A stretch of 64,000 nt of DNA from Mastigias papua (Eukaryota; Cnidaria; Scyphozoa; Rhizostomeae; Mastigiidae): positions 11,518,259 to 11,582,258 of the forward strand of contig OZ025271.1 in assembly GCA_964019165.1 (NCBI GenBank), given 5' to 3'. Shown in pieces: positions 39,181-50,379 of this stretch. A program made the position numbers and the translations under genes. Numbering within the stretch: position 1 is the first letter of the stretch; the number at the start of each line of letters is the position of its first letter. The notes beneath the pieces are model-generated. The model saw only the letters and a program-made list of their open reading frames with translations. It did not search any database and had not been told where the DNA came from.

Positions 39181-39332
39181 GAATGTGTAAAAAATTTTGC
39201 TGCATTTTTGTGATATACATATATATATATAATAAAACAATTTTGATGATTCCGAAATATATAGGCAAACTACGGAGTTCATATGTAGAGCTGCTTAAAA
39301 AAGGCGAAAGCCGAAAGTAGCCTTACAGGTGC

Positions 39333-39452
39333 AAAAATCAGGAGAGTTACAACAAGCCATTGTGGTCTAGTGTTTAAGACGCTTGCCCGGAAAGCAAGAC
39401 ATCCGTGGTTCGATTCCCGGTGGTACCAAGTTTTACTTTTCTCCTGATTTTT
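39333..39452. repeat. 13-bp inverted repeats around a tRNA-like sequence
   Basis: AAAAATCAGGAGA (39333-39345) and TCTCCTGATTTTT (39440-39452) are perfect inverted copies that enclose the tRNA-like sequence. Confidence 0.7.
39356..39428 (+). tRNA. tRNA-like pseudogene or SINE head (GGA anticodon position)
   Basis: It has a Pol III box A-like GTGGTCTAGTG and an exact box B GGTTCGATTCC. The D stem GTCT/AGAC (4 bp) and the anticodon stem CTTGC/GCAAG (5 bp, 7-nt loop CCGGAAA) pair well. The T stem needs a bulge, the acceptor stem pairs badly, position 33 is C not T, and the long variable arm expected of a GGA (Ser) tRNA is absent. It is therefore a tRNA-derived pseudogene or SINE, not a working tRNA gene. 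Confidence 0.5.
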
Positions 39453-39523
39453 CTGAGAATAAAAATGTTTCTGTCTGCACTGAAAAAAAGGAGAAATCCT
39501 GGTTACTGACAAGCTACTAAGTT

Positions 39524-39937
<414 letters not shown>

Positions 39938-40003
<66 letters not shown>
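39938..40003. repeat. (TA)n tract
   Basis: Pure TA repeats directly abutting the end of the PLE at 40004. Confidence 0.95.
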
Positions 40004-40009
<6 letters not shown>

Positions 40010-40075
40010 CTATGAAAAGTCCGTTGCTACTACAGAGCTTCACTATAGCACGAAAAAGCGGGAATATTCTTTTAG

Positions 40076-40116
40076 TATACTGAAAGCTCTTTTCACCCGA
40101 CACTCGTCAGAGTATG
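40076..40116 (-). ncRNA. Hammerhead ribozyme-like motif (well-preserved copy)
   Basis: Minus strand: CATACT, CTGACGA, GTGTCGGGT, GAAA, AGAGCTTTC, AGTATA. The core is complete, stem I has 5 of 6 pairs, stem II is weak, and the cleavage triplet would be UUC. It lies in the terminal repeat of the split PLE. Confidence 0.6.
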
Positions 40117-41325
40117 AAACGTCAGATAACGACCGAAAAGTGAACCGAAATATATAGCCAGATGTGGGTGCACGTGATATAATGAATAATGCGTCTATTT
40201 GGCCCTATAGCTGGTCAATTAGTACCTATTCACCATTGTTTACTTGAAGAGTCCAAGTGACAATAACGAACTCTTTTTGTTTATAGAAGACTGGGTTTTG
40301 AGTCTTAGGGCGCATATACACGAGAGCCTCAAACTGTCCTTAAACGGTGCCATGCTGCGCAAGTAGTTGTGAATTCCTGACCGTCTGTCCCTATTTTCCT
40401 CATCAAAATGAGTAACAATAGACCCTTTTCACATCCCAAAGTCACGTGGATATATCAAGTCGAAAGCGAGGCTAACGATGATGTCCTCAACCTTTGTACA
40501 GTGTGATGGAGTGTTGTGATGCAGTATTTTACTCCTTGCTAAGTCTTAACAATGGATTAGTTCAATAAGATGCTTCAAGACGGAAAATATATTATTGTCT
40601 AGATGATTTACTGTCTTCGACAATCATTTAGCGTAAAATAATCTTAGTTTCACTGTGTACTAACAAGGCCCATCTCGTTCGTTCTATATTTGAGGAGAAG
40701 GCAGGTAACTCAATCATTCACACATTGTGTAAGGAGTCCTTTGGTGCAAATATTACAGCACAGATTCTTTACAATGTGGGTATTTGCCTTGGAGTTCTGA
40801 TTTGTGAGATGTTACACTATCCACTTGATTATTCCATTACATGACAATTGACAACTTGATTTTGCATAATTTAAAATGCAAAGACAAGATATTAAAGTAG
40901 GTTTGCTGCTAAAATGCCAAGTTCAAAGTTTGTTATAACACCTTCAATGTGAAAAATTTGTGTTGCTAAAGATGGCAACCATATTTTTTCGATTAATGCA
41001 TGGCAAGAATCTTGCATTGAATATTCATCATTGGCACTGACAGTGCAATTGATGTTGATATCAATATATTCTTGCTATTGATACTTCTGGAAATGTGGTC
41101 AGTGGTGCATGCACCTGTTTGGCAGGCTTCTTTTTAGGGGTGTGTGGAAATTTACTTAATTGGCTGTATTTTGTTTACTGGGAGATAAGGAGGAATTAGT
41201 CAGGATGCTCCCCCACCCTCAAAAGCTGTGTCATATTTTCAATAAATAAGGTTCTTCTATTCAAATTCAGCCTTGATAAATAAAGTGATAAAAGATATAA
41301 GCCCAGATTCAATCTTCATTAAGCT

Positions 41326-41607
41326 CTATGACTCAAGGAACATCAAATCTTGATCGCCATCAAAATAAGGATAAGCTTTTACATGATTATTGGTGTGAAC
41401 ACAGGTCATACAGATGAATGCCTTCTCCAATGCAATCTGCCTGCAGCCAACATAGCAGGCATCCTGCCTAATATTCTTTCCTGACTTTTCCCCTTTTTCC
41501 TGAAAATTTAGGTATTTTTCTTGACTACGTATCAGAGATACATAATTGTTGCAAATGATGCAACTGCCCCATCTTTTAAAACTAAGTGATTGAACACATT
41601 TTTCCAA
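41326..41607 (-). CDS. Unidentified Cys-containing ORF inside the Harbinger-like element
   Basis: 93 codons with CIICNNY and CRQIALEKAFICMTC segments. I recognise no family. It could be a captured host exon or chance. The region also holds degenerate tctgactttttcctga units, so confidence is low. Confidence 0.15.
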   Translation of the reverse strand: MEKCVQSLSFKRWGSCIICNNYVSLIRSQEKYLNFQEKGEKSGKNIRQDACYVGCRQIALEKAFICMTCVHTNNHVKAYPYFDGDQDLMFLES

Positions 41608-43037
41608 TTTGAGTAAGAAAAGGAGGCTCTCTGGTCAACTACTTTCTCAAACAGGAACAAAAACTATCATATACTGCATACATTGTGTAGAGTTGTCTAT
41701 TGGGCACTACAGAATTTATTCACATTGATGAAAAAGCTCCTGACTTTTTCCTGACTTTATTCAAGTTTCAATAAAATTTCCTGACTTTTTCAGACTGTCC
41801 TTAAAAACACAGTTTTTTCCTGACTGTATAACTCTGCATAGTGGAAGCTTCTTCAAAAGTTAACTCAATGTTTCATGAATTCTCAAGTTTTGCAACATCT
41901 CTTGAGAATGGAGCCCAAAATTCATCCTATCTGCAATATGCATATCATAACTTTATGACTTTACAAGCTTAAAAAATAGTCTGTGTAAGGTATAGAATTA
42001 ATATTATACAGAGAAGATTCGTTGCACATCTTGTGAATTTATTACAAAATTCACAGACAAGCTTAGGGCTTGAGAAAAAGTAACACTTAGAAGCTCTTCT
42101 TTTGGTTATAGGAAATCCATTTTACATAGTGGATAGACTTCTAAGGGCAGACAAATCATGAACTATTTTTCAAACACAATGCTTAGCTGCAGTGTCCAGA
42201 CTAAAAGGCAGTTAGTGCTATTTTATGGTTTGAGGGGCAAACCACAATTCATTGTTAAAAGCCTGCTATGTCTCTATGTGGAAGCCCTCTTGCTTGAATA
42301 CTAAATAAAATGGATCAAATGCTGTAACAAGCTGCACTTACATATAACTCAGGGCCAAAAAGCTATACAATAACAAGTTAAGGATTCAAACAGTAAACGA
42401 AAACGGACTGTCAATACTTGGTTTGCAATTGTGTGTAAAGTATGCAGAAAAACATATTTGAAACTTGAGAATTAACGTCCTCCCATGATATTCTCTATTG
42501 CAACTAATGAATCTGTCCTCCTTAATCTAATCTCCTGCTCAAGCTGGTATTTATGTTTCTTTCTGGGCTGTTCTGAGAATTTAACGACATCCCATGAAGG
42601 CCAGTCGTTACTCCATCACAGCTATAAAATCTATTCAAGGAACAATTGGCGGTGCACTGTGTTCCAGCTGACATAATACTCAACTCATTTCCAATGCCTT
42701 CTGCCAGTACTTGCCTTCTGCCAGTACTTCTCAAAGTAAAACATATAAGCAAACTTGTAAACTTAGTACAAATTGTGGAATGTAGTAAGGCTTCGCTACT
42801 GCAAATCTCTACAAATCCCAGGACATCATCGTTAGCCTCAATTTCAACACTCAGACCTCTATTTCAAAATGAATGTGAAAATGGTCTATTGTCAATTTAT
42901 CTAATACATGATGACTGATCGTAACATAGCGTTTTAAAGATTCTCCGCGGCAGTTCCTTATACATCTTGTTGTAGAAGGTCGTTGTCTGCTGATGCTAAT
43001 TCCTGATGACAGGGATTAACGAGAAAACAATGTTGCC

Positions 43038-43074
43038 TTAAAATAAGGGCAGCTCGAGAGCAGCCCTTATTTTA
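43038..43074. repeat. Near-perfect 37-bp hairpin
   Basis: TAAAATAAGGGC pairs with GCCCTTATTTTA, and the loop contains the palindrome GCTCGAGAGC. It lies near the right end of the Harbinger-like element. A transcript would form a strong stem; no protein-coding context explains it. Confidence 0.7.
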
Positions 43075-43255
43075 TTGGCCCGTCCTTTTCATCCTTACGT
43101 GTAAAAGGAATAAGGTGGACTTCGCACAATGGACCGTATACACTAGGACCCAAAGCGCTAATTGTCTTAATCCTTACAAAAATGTCCTTATTTCGCTCGT
43201 GTATATGGGCCCTTAATGTAAACTGATTCCAAAACACCTAAATGAAAGGACGATC

Positions 43256-43417
43256 TGTTATAGTATCACTGTCTAGCTTTCCATGTAGTTAGGTTAGGTC
43301 TCAGCCCCTTTATAGGCTCTCGCCCGGCCTATCCATGTGCTTCGCTAGTTCATTATATCGAGTTAAGTTATAGTTAAATTCAGTGAATGTCAAGCACCTT
43401 TTGACCATCTTGCTACA
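43256..43417 (+). repeat. 5' LTR of gypsy element
   Basis: TGTTATAGTATCAC...TTGCTACA; 3 of 162 sites differ from the 3' LTR. The PBS begins at 43418. Confidence 0.9.
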
Positions 43418-43481
43418 TGGTGAAAGGAGTGACCAGGCTTTTCTATAGATTGGTTACCATAATTGAAGCAGTAAAGTGGTC

Positions 43482-44586
43482 ATGATTAATCAAGGCACGG
43501 GTGCAGATACAGCAGAGGCTGTACCCGCTGGAGCAGTAGATGTCACTCTTAGGCCCATTGTGGGGGCGAGTATTTCGGTACACTGCAGTCCACCGCCGCA
43601 GCTCAGGCTGAAGGAAAATCCCATAGAAGAGTGGAAGCTTTTCAAGCAATTGTATAAACATTACAGTATTTTGTGCCGAATTCGTGAACAGGATAAGGAG
43701 TTTCAGATTTCGTCATTTTTGAACTGTGTCGGTCCTGTTGGTCTGCGTATTTACAACACGTTGCCATGTTTGGCCGCAGAGGATAAGGAAGATGTGGAAA
43801 CTGTAATGAAGAAATTTGATGGCTACATAATTGGAGAAGTTAATGTAACATATGAAAGGTATGTTTTTAACAAACGTGCACAATAAATTGGAGAATCTAT
43901 TGAAGATTACGTTTCAGTTTTGCGAAATCTTGCGAGTACCAGTGAATTTTGCCATTGTTTAGGGGACTCTTTGATAAGAGACAAAATGATTCTTGGTGTT
44001 TCAGATAATAATGTCAGGAAACTGTTATTGCAGAAGAGAACTTTGTCGCTGAAGGAGTGCATTGATATTTGTAGGAGTGCAGAAAGTACTGTAAATCAAT
44101 TGCAGCAAATTGAACAGCCAGAGAGTATTAGCAAGATCAAGATAAGCAAGAAAGGGAAGGGTGATTCCGAGTACATACTGAAGGAATGCATATTTTGTTG
44201 TGGATCTCATGTGAGAAGGAAAGAGTCGTGTCCGGCATGGGGTAAATTTTGCAAAGTGTGAGGGGAAAGGAATCATTTTAAGGCATCACGGAGGTGTAAA
44301 GGAAAGAAGAGAAATATCCGTGGGCTACAAACAGAATACAATGACACATCTGAATCAGACACTGAGTATGTTTTAGGAGTATCAGTCGCTCGAGAAAATT
44401 CTGAAATAATTGCTGCTTTGTCTGACAGTCCTGAAATCCATGCAGAAATGATAATTGATGGGAAACCTGTGAATTTTCAAATTGATTCAGGAGCTAGTAC
44501 AAATGTTATACCAGCTAGGTACGTTCATGGGGAACTCTTACCTACCCCAACCAAGCTGAAAATGTGGAATCAGTCTATTGTTACGT
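43482..44586 (+). pseudogene. Gypsy Gag and protease N-terminal part
   Basis: Gag starts at the Met at 43482. The capsid-like region (EEWKLFKQLYKHYSI, ETVMKKFDGYIIGEVNVTYERYVFN) is followed by an in-frame TAA at 43883, more gag (LIRDKMILGVSDNNVRKLLLQ), and a zinc-knuckle region (CIFCCGSHVRRKESCP..C) with TGA at 44259. The retropepsin active site QIDSGASTNVIP is at 44480. The protease is then cut at 44586 by the BEL element and resumes at 50735. Confidence 0.8.
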
Positions 44587-44937
44587 TGTGGAAGTTCTTT
44601 TGTCATGTTAATTAGCTTGCCTATTGAATTTATGTTTACTAGGACTCAGGCGGTAGATTCGAGAGAGAGAGATATTTCGAGAGTTGAGAGTGAGTACGAA
44701 AGCAACATAGAGAAAGCTTTTAAGTGATATTTGGAAACTTCGTGAAGGATACCTCAACTTAATAATTTAGGTTGATATATGATTGTAGTTCGAGCTTGTT
44801 TCATGGTGGTTAAAATACGTGTCATATTATACTGTGGCATTTTCTTGGCGTCAACTGTCAGGGACTACTGGGATATAGGGTATGCAGCAATCAACTTAGT
44901 GAGTATTATTTGTGGTACAGTAAGCAAATTCACCACA
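44587..44937 (+). repeat. 5' LTR of BEL/Pao element
   Basis: TGTGGAAG...TTCACCACA. Differences from the 3' copy: G/A at the second base, T/C in gtgagYacg, A/G in tttggRaac. Confidence 0.93.
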
Positions 44938-45000
44938 AAAGTGGCACCCCAGATGGGAGACTGGTTTTTTGACCATAGATATTAGATTCTGATTGGGATT

Positions 45001-48000
45001 ATGGCAACTCGAAGCAAAGCGAAGGAAAACATCAAGCCTATATCGGGAGAGGCAGAGGCATATTTAGGTGATATGGCTGACATCGAAAACAAGAAGGTAT
45101 CTTTGGCAAACATGCTAAGGAAGCTATCATACTTCAACAAGTCGACAGGTGAGATATTGAAACAAAATTATAGGGAGACGTTAACTAGACAGTACACTCT
45201 TTTGAATGAAAAAATCAACGAAGTTTTTGAAGCGATAGCAGGGATACAGGAGTTGTACATAGACTTAGACGCGGACGAGGAAACAATAGATGCTTGGTCA
45301 AGCGAAATAAAGGCACAATTAACTCCTTTTGAAACATCAACAAAGGAAATTAAATCAGCTATTGAATTGCTCGATAGGAAAATGAAAGAAAAGCAGAGGA
45401 ATGAGCAGTTTGAATATGAAGCTTATTTGAGGCGTGAAGCTAGAAAAGAAGAGATGGAAGCCGAAGAATTAAAATTAGCACGGAAATATCAGCATGAGCT
45501 TGAATTAGAAGAGAGAAAACTGGAGATAGCAGAAAAAAAACGAGTACATGCAAAGTTACCTGACTTACAGATAACAAAATTTCAGGGAAATCATTTAGAT
45601 TGGTTAAGATTTTGGAGCATTTTTAAATCTCAGATAGATGAAGCAGAAATGCCTGAGGAAGCAAAGTTTGCGTATTTAAAAGAACTTCTGGTTTCCAAGG
45701 TTAGATCTATGGTAGATAAATTGCCTTCTGATTCAAGGGGGTACGAGAAAGCAAAGAATATGCTATTACAAAGATACGGCGATACTTTAGAAGTTGTTAA
45801 TGCTCATGTGCAACAAATTATGGCACTTCCTACCATACATAGCACATCCAGGGTAAAAATTCACGAATTTTATGATCATCTGCTGGTTCATGTGCAAGCT
45901 CTTGACACACTGGGAAAGTTAGAACAAGTGAGAGGTAATGTTCGCATGACTCTTGACAAATTGGATGGAATCAGAGCAGACCTAACAAGAACTGACGAGA
46001 AATGGAAAGAATGGGATTTTAATGATCTTCTAGAAGCTCTGAGATTGTGGACAGAAAGAAACCCTATGTTGCCCAGTGAGAAAGAAGGAAGACATGTTCA
46101 AAAAGAGTTCAAACGAGAGAAAACATTTGCAGCCAGGGAGCAGAAATCAAAACAGTGTGTTTACTGTGAGATTGCAGGTCATAAATCAAGTGAATGTCAA
46201 CAGGTTATCAATACAGAAGAGAGACGAAGGATTCTTAGCGACAGGAAGTTATGTTTCAATTGCACAGGAGCACAACACAGAGCAAGTGAGTGCAAAAGTA
46301 AATCCTCATGTCTTATATGTAAAAGGAAACATCATACGTCCATTTGCGACAGAGTAAAACAGTCAAATTCTCACAGTCAAGGTCAAATGCTCACAGCTAC
46401 CAATGAAAAGAAAGTTGTTCATCCGGTTGTTATCATAAACATTGAAGGTATAAAATGCAGGGCTTTACTAGACACTGGTTCTAGTAGTTCATATGTATCA
46501 TCAACAGTGGTCAATATGATAAAAAAGAAGCCATTGAGACAGGAAATTAAAACCATAGAGATGATGTTACAAAGAATGGAGAAAAAGGTAGACATCTATG
46601 AAGTAGAGCTTAAAAATTTGGAAGGTACTTTCAGTTTACATTCTGAAGTTAATGGTATTGAGCGGAAGGTTTTACTTACTTTGCCAAATCCTCATTATGA
46701 AAGGATAATTGCAAAGAACAAACATCTAGATGGGATAGACATGAATGACAATGATGGGAAAGAATATATACCAGTTCATGTGATATTAGGAGCAAGTGAT
46801 TATGCTCTCATAAAGACATCTACGCCAACTAGGATTGGAAATCTGGGACAGCCTATCGCGGAGAAAACAAAATTTGGCTGGATAATTATGTCACCAGGTC
46901 AAGACGCTGAGGACACTACACTCATGTATACAAGAACAACTCATGAAGACTATATGGAAATGTGTAGCCTTGATGTCTTAGGTATTGAAGATAGATCTGA
47001 AGGGAATCAGAGTTATGTATATGATGAGTTTAAAGAACAGTTGCATCAACGAGATGATGGGAGGTACGAAGTATCATTGCCTTGGAAACCTGGACATCCA
47101 GAATTACCTTCTAACAGAAATGTTGCAGAGGCTAGATTTAACTCACTGATGAGAAAGTTAGACAAGCAATCAGGAATGCTGGAAACTTACGATGAGATCA
47201 TTCGGAACCAGATTAAAGAAGGAATTGTAGAGCTAGCACCTGCTGAAATCAAAGGTCCTTTCCACTACATTCCACATAAGCCAGTTGTGAGAGAAAATGC
47301 ACAATCAACCAAGGTTAGAATTGTATATGATGCGTCAGCGAAAGAAGATAAAGAATCTCCATCTCTGAATGACTGTCTTGAAATAGGACCACCTCTTCAA
47401 AGGAAAATATTGGATATACTGACAATAATAAGATTCAAACCAATTTTGTTGACTGGAGATATCAAACAAGCATTTCTACAAATTTTCATAAGGGAGTCAG
47501 AACGTGATGTATTGAGATTTATATGGGTTGATGATCTGGAGAGTAGGGTGAAAACTATTTACAGAGTAACGAGAGTTCTTTTTGGGTTAGGATCAAGCCC
47601 ATTTTTATTGAATGGGACACTACAGCAGCATTTTGAAAGATATAAAAATAGTCATGAGAACTGTATAAAAGAGTTGTCAGATGGAATCTATGTTGATGAT
47701 ATTCATATTGGAGGTAACAATGTAGCAGAAGTAAAAGAAATGAAGGAAACAGCGATTAAAATATTTGCAGATGGAGGCTTTGAACTGCATAAATGGCATT
47801 GTAACTCATGGAAACTTGATGGTGAAGCAGATATGGATTGTGACTCAACATTTGCCAAGGAAAAGTTAAATGTGAAATATTACGAAACCAAGCTGCTTGG
47901 AGTTAAATGGGATAAAGATAAAGATGAGTTATCCGTTGTTTTACCTAAACTAGAAACTCCAGTGACTAAACGATCTGTGCTGAGCACAATTGCCAAAATA

Positions 48001-50307
48001 TATGACCCGCTTGGATTAGTGTCACCAGCAACTTTGACAGCAAAAGTAATATTCCGTGACATCTGTGATCGAAAACTTTCTTGGGATGCTCAGCTACCAA
48101 CTGATTTGTTGAAACAATGGCTTAAATGGATGAAAACGTTACCAAATCAAGTCTCCATTTCAAGGTCAATTTCAACAGAGGGTACAGAGATTACATTGAT
48201 AGAGCTTCACGGATTTGCAGACGCAAGCATCCTTGGGTGTTGTGCTGTTGTTTATGCTGTTGTAAGGCATGGTAATCTAACTAGCCAAAGTATACTGGTT
48301 TCAAAATCCAGGCTTTCAAGAAAGAATCTTACTATACCTAGACTTGAACTAGTGAGTTGTCATATGGTTACTAATCTTCTTGATAATATAGCAAATACCC
48401 TTGAGCAGTACACCATAACAAAGCAAGCTTGGACAGATTCAACAGTGTGTTTATATTGGTTAAAAGGGATTGAACAGTATAAACAGTTTGTGTCTAATCG
48501 TATTCGCAAGATCAAAGAAAAGAAAATTGAGTTTAGATATGTACCATCTGGTGAAAATCCTGCTGATATCGGAAGTCGTGGAACAAACTATCTTCAAGAA
48601 AACGGAAAGTGGCTGCAGGGACCGTCATGGCTTAAATCACAAGGAGAATGGCCCAAAAATATTGTTATAATGCCAACAGAAGAAACTGAGACAGAGAAAA
48701 GAATGATCAAAGAGATAATGAGAATTACTGTACAGAAAGATAAAGATTTAATTGATGTGTTACTTAAGAAAAAAAGATTTTGGAAAGCTATTAAAATTCT
48801 TGCCTGGTGCAGACGTTTCATAAACAACTGCACAAAGATCAGTAAGAGTGACAAATTGAAGGGGCCATTGACAAGAGATGAGGTCGAAGAACAAGAGATC
48901 ATATTAATAAAGAAAGCTCAAAAAGATGTATTGGACAGTGAAAGTTTCATTACAGACTCTAAAAGATTGAATTTGAGGGAAAATGCCTATGGGATTTTCG
49001 TATGCCACGGCCGAATTGAAGGTGATTATCCAATCTACCTTCCGTATGGGCATCTTGTTACTGAGAGCATCGTAGAATACTATCACAGGCAAACGTTGCA
49101 TGGGGGAGTCGGCTTAACTATGGCAAAAGTGAGAGAAAAGTTTTGGGTTCCAAAACTGAGAAGCTTGACAAAGAGAGTTCGTAAAGATTGCTATGGTTGT
49201 AAAAGATTTCAGGTATCAGCAATTTCAGCACCACCTCAAGGAAATCTTCCAAGAGTGAGAAGTGAAGGCACTATTCCATTTCAAGTAGTAGGACTTGACT
49301 TTGCAGGTCCTATAATGTATAGAGAGAAAGGTTCTACTGAATATAAAGGGTATATTATATTATACACCTGCAGTCTTACCCGCGGACTACACCTAGAATT
49401 CTTAAGATCTATGAGCTGTGAAGAGTTCTTAATCAGCCTAAAAAGATTTATTGCTGCAAGAGGGAGACCTGAAGTAATTTATTCTGACAATGCCAAGACC
49501 TTCATTGCTTTATCACAGTGGATTAAGAAACTAAGGAAGGAAGAGAAATTGCACGATTATCTTTCGCAACATGAGGTGAAGTGGCGATTTAACTTGAGCA
49601 GAGCTAGTTGGTGGGGTGGTTGGTTTGAACGAATGATTAGTCTTGTGAAACAAGCATTGTATAAAGTGATTGGTAGGGCGAAGCTTACATTTATAGAGAT
49701 GCAGGGCGTACTTCTTGACATACAGATCGCATTGAATAACCGTCCGTTGTCCTACTGCGAAGACGACATAGAACTGCCAACGTTAACACCGAATATACTG
49801 ATTTTCGGAAAAGCCAACTACATATTTCAAGAACAGCCAAATGAAATAATGGACAAAGATCTAAGGAAACGTGCAAAATACATTCTACGATGCAAAGAGA
49901 GATTATGGATTAGGTGGCAGACTGAATATCTGAGAGCTCTTAGAGAAAGACATGACTGCGAATATAAAGGAAAAGAAAATCATTTACAGATAGGAGATGT
50001 TGTTATGGTTAAAGGCGATGAAAAGAATCGTGGGAAATGGACATTGGGTGTGATAAATAGTCTAATAGTTGACAAGAATAAAGTCGTTAGAGGAGCAAAG
50101 CTTCGTACAGGAAAATTTGACATTGAGAGACCAATTCAATTCTTATATCCTCTTGATTTGAGTTGCTCTGAATTCAGAGAAAACGGTTCTACAGCAAAGA
50201 AGTTAAATGTCGATGCAAAAGAATTCCGGCCAAAGAGAAGAGCTGCTACAGATGCTAGAGCAAATATAAGAGGAATTGTTGGCTTTGAAGAAAACGAAAA
50301 CTGTTAA
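45001..50307 (+). CDS. BEL/Pao Gag-Pol polyprotein (1768 aa)
   Basis: A single intact ORF starting 64 nt after the 5' LTR. Approximate domain order: a coiled coil at 135-185 (EEMEAEELKLARKYQHELELEE), a DUF1759-type gag at 190-370 (LQITKFQGNHLDWLRFW), CCHC knuckles at 387-445, and a DUF1758-type aspartic protease with LLDTGSS at about 490. The RT has YVDD at about 897. Next come a Pao-type A17/RNase H region (GFADAS at about 1071, TDST at about 1144), a zinc H2C2 segment (LHGG...C..C at about 1367-1398), and the integrase core with Asp (LDFAGP, about 1432), Asp (YSDNAKTF, about 1495) and Glu (GGWFERMI, about 1543). A DUF5641-type tail ends the protein. No envelope gene. It should copy itself via RNA in virus-like particles. 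Confidence 0.95.
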   Translation: MATRSKAKENIKPISGEAEAYLGDMADIENKKVSLANMLRKLSYFNKSTGEILKQNYRETLTRQYTLLNEKINEVFEAIAGIQELYIDLDADEETIDAWSSEIKAQLTPFETSTKEIKSAIELLDRKMKEKQRNEQFEYEAYLRREARKEEMEAEELKLARKYQHELELEERKLEIAEKKRVHAKLPDLQITKFQGNHLDWLRFWSIFKSQIDEAEMPEEAKFAYLKELLVSKVRSMVDKLPSDSRGYEKAKNMLLQRYGDTLEVVNAHVQQIMALPTIHSTSRVKIHEFYDHLLVHVQALDTLGKLEQVRGNVRMTLDKLDGIRADLTRTDEKWKEWDFNDLLEALRLWTERNPMLPSEKEGRHVQKEFKREKTFAAREQKSKQCVYCEIAGHKSSECQQVINTEERRRILSDRKLCFNCTGAQHRASECKSKSSCLICKRKHHTSICDRVKQSNSHSQGQMLTATNEKKVVHPVVIINIEGIKCRALLDTGSSSSYVSSTVVNMIKKKPLRQEIKTIEMMLQRMEKKVDIYEVELKNLEGTFSLHSEVNGIERKVLLTLPNPHYERIIAKNKHLDGIDMNDNDGKEYIPVHVILGASDYALIKTSTPTRIGNLGQPIAEKTKFGWIIMSPGQDAEDTTLMYTRTTHEDYMEMCSLDVLGIEDRSEGNQSYVYDEFKEQLHQRDDGRYEVSLPWKPGHPELPSNRNVAEARFNSLMRKLDKQSGMLETYDEIIRNQIKEGIVELAPAEIKGPFHYIPHKPVVRENAQSTKVRIVYDASAKEDKESPSLNDCLEIGPPLQRKILDILTIIRFKPILLTGDIKQAFLQIFIRESERDVLRFIWVDDLESRVKTIYRVTRVLFGLGSSPFLLNGTLQQHFERYKNSHENCIKELSDGIYVDDIHIGGNNVAEVKEMKETAIKIFADGGFELHKWHCNSWKLDGEADMDCDSTFAKEKLNVKYYETKLLGVKWDKDKDELSVVLPKLETPVTKRSVLSTIAKIYDPLGLVSPATLTAKVIFRDICDRKLSWDAQLPTDLLKQWLKWMKTLPNQVSISRSISTEGTEITLIELHGFADASILGCCAVVYAVVRHGNLTSQSILVSKSRLSRKNLTIPRLELVSCHMVTNLLDNIANTLEQYTITKQAWTDSTVCLYWLKGIEQYKQFVSNRIRKIKEKKIEFRYVPSGENPADIGSRGTNYLQENGKWLQGPSWLKSQGEWPKNIVIMPTEETETEKRMIKEIMRITVQKDKDLIDVLLKKKRFWKAIKILAWCRRFINNCTKISKSDKLKGPLTRDEVEEQEIILIKKAQKDVLDSESFITDSKRLNLRENAYGIFVCHGRIEGDYPIYLPYGHLVTESIVEYYHRQTLHGGVGLTMAKVREKFWVPKLRSLTKRVRKDCYGCKRFQVSAISAPPQGNLPRVRSEGTIPFQVVGLDFAGPIMYREKGSTEYKGYIILYTCSLTRGLHLEFLRSMSCEEFLISLKRFIAARGRPEVIYSDNAKTFIALSQWIKKLRKEEKLHDYLSQHEVKWRFNLSRASWWGGWFERMISLVKQALYKVIGRAKLTFIEMQGVLLDIQIALNNRPLSYCEDDIELPTLTPNILIFGKANYIFQEQPNEIMDKDLRKRAKYILRCKERLWIRWQTEYLRALRERHDCEYKGKENHLQIGDVVMVKGDEKNRGKWTLGVINSLIVDKNKVVRGAKLRTGKFDIERPIQFLYPLDLSCSEFRENGSTAKKLNVDAKEFRPKRRAATDARANIRGIVGFEENENC

Positions 50308-50379
50308 AGACTAATTTACTCTTGAGTTTTTATATCATATTTATATTTGACATTCTAGGAAGTCAAATAGGGGGAGAAG

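Larger units (their letters stand above)
40308..43212. mobile_element. Non-autonomous Harbinger-like DNA transposon (2.9 kb)
   Basis: The 17-bp terminal inverted repeats are GGGCGCATATACACGAG at 40308 and its complement (ending GGGCCC) at 43212, with one mismatch. A TTA target duplication flanks it (40305-40307 and 43213-43215). The empty site is represented at 60615-60630 (gagtcttaatgtaaac). TTA/TAA duplications and GGG/GGC ends are usual for PIF/Harbinger. No transposase or nuclease ORF was found. Confidence 0.8.

Noticed and set aside
39356..39428. Functional tRNA-Ser(GGA) gene
   Set aside because: Acceptor stem mostly unpaired, C at position 33, no long variable arm.
42485..42918. Overlapping ORFs inside the Harbinger-like element
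   Set aside because: Both strands open for short stretches, no transposase motifs seen.
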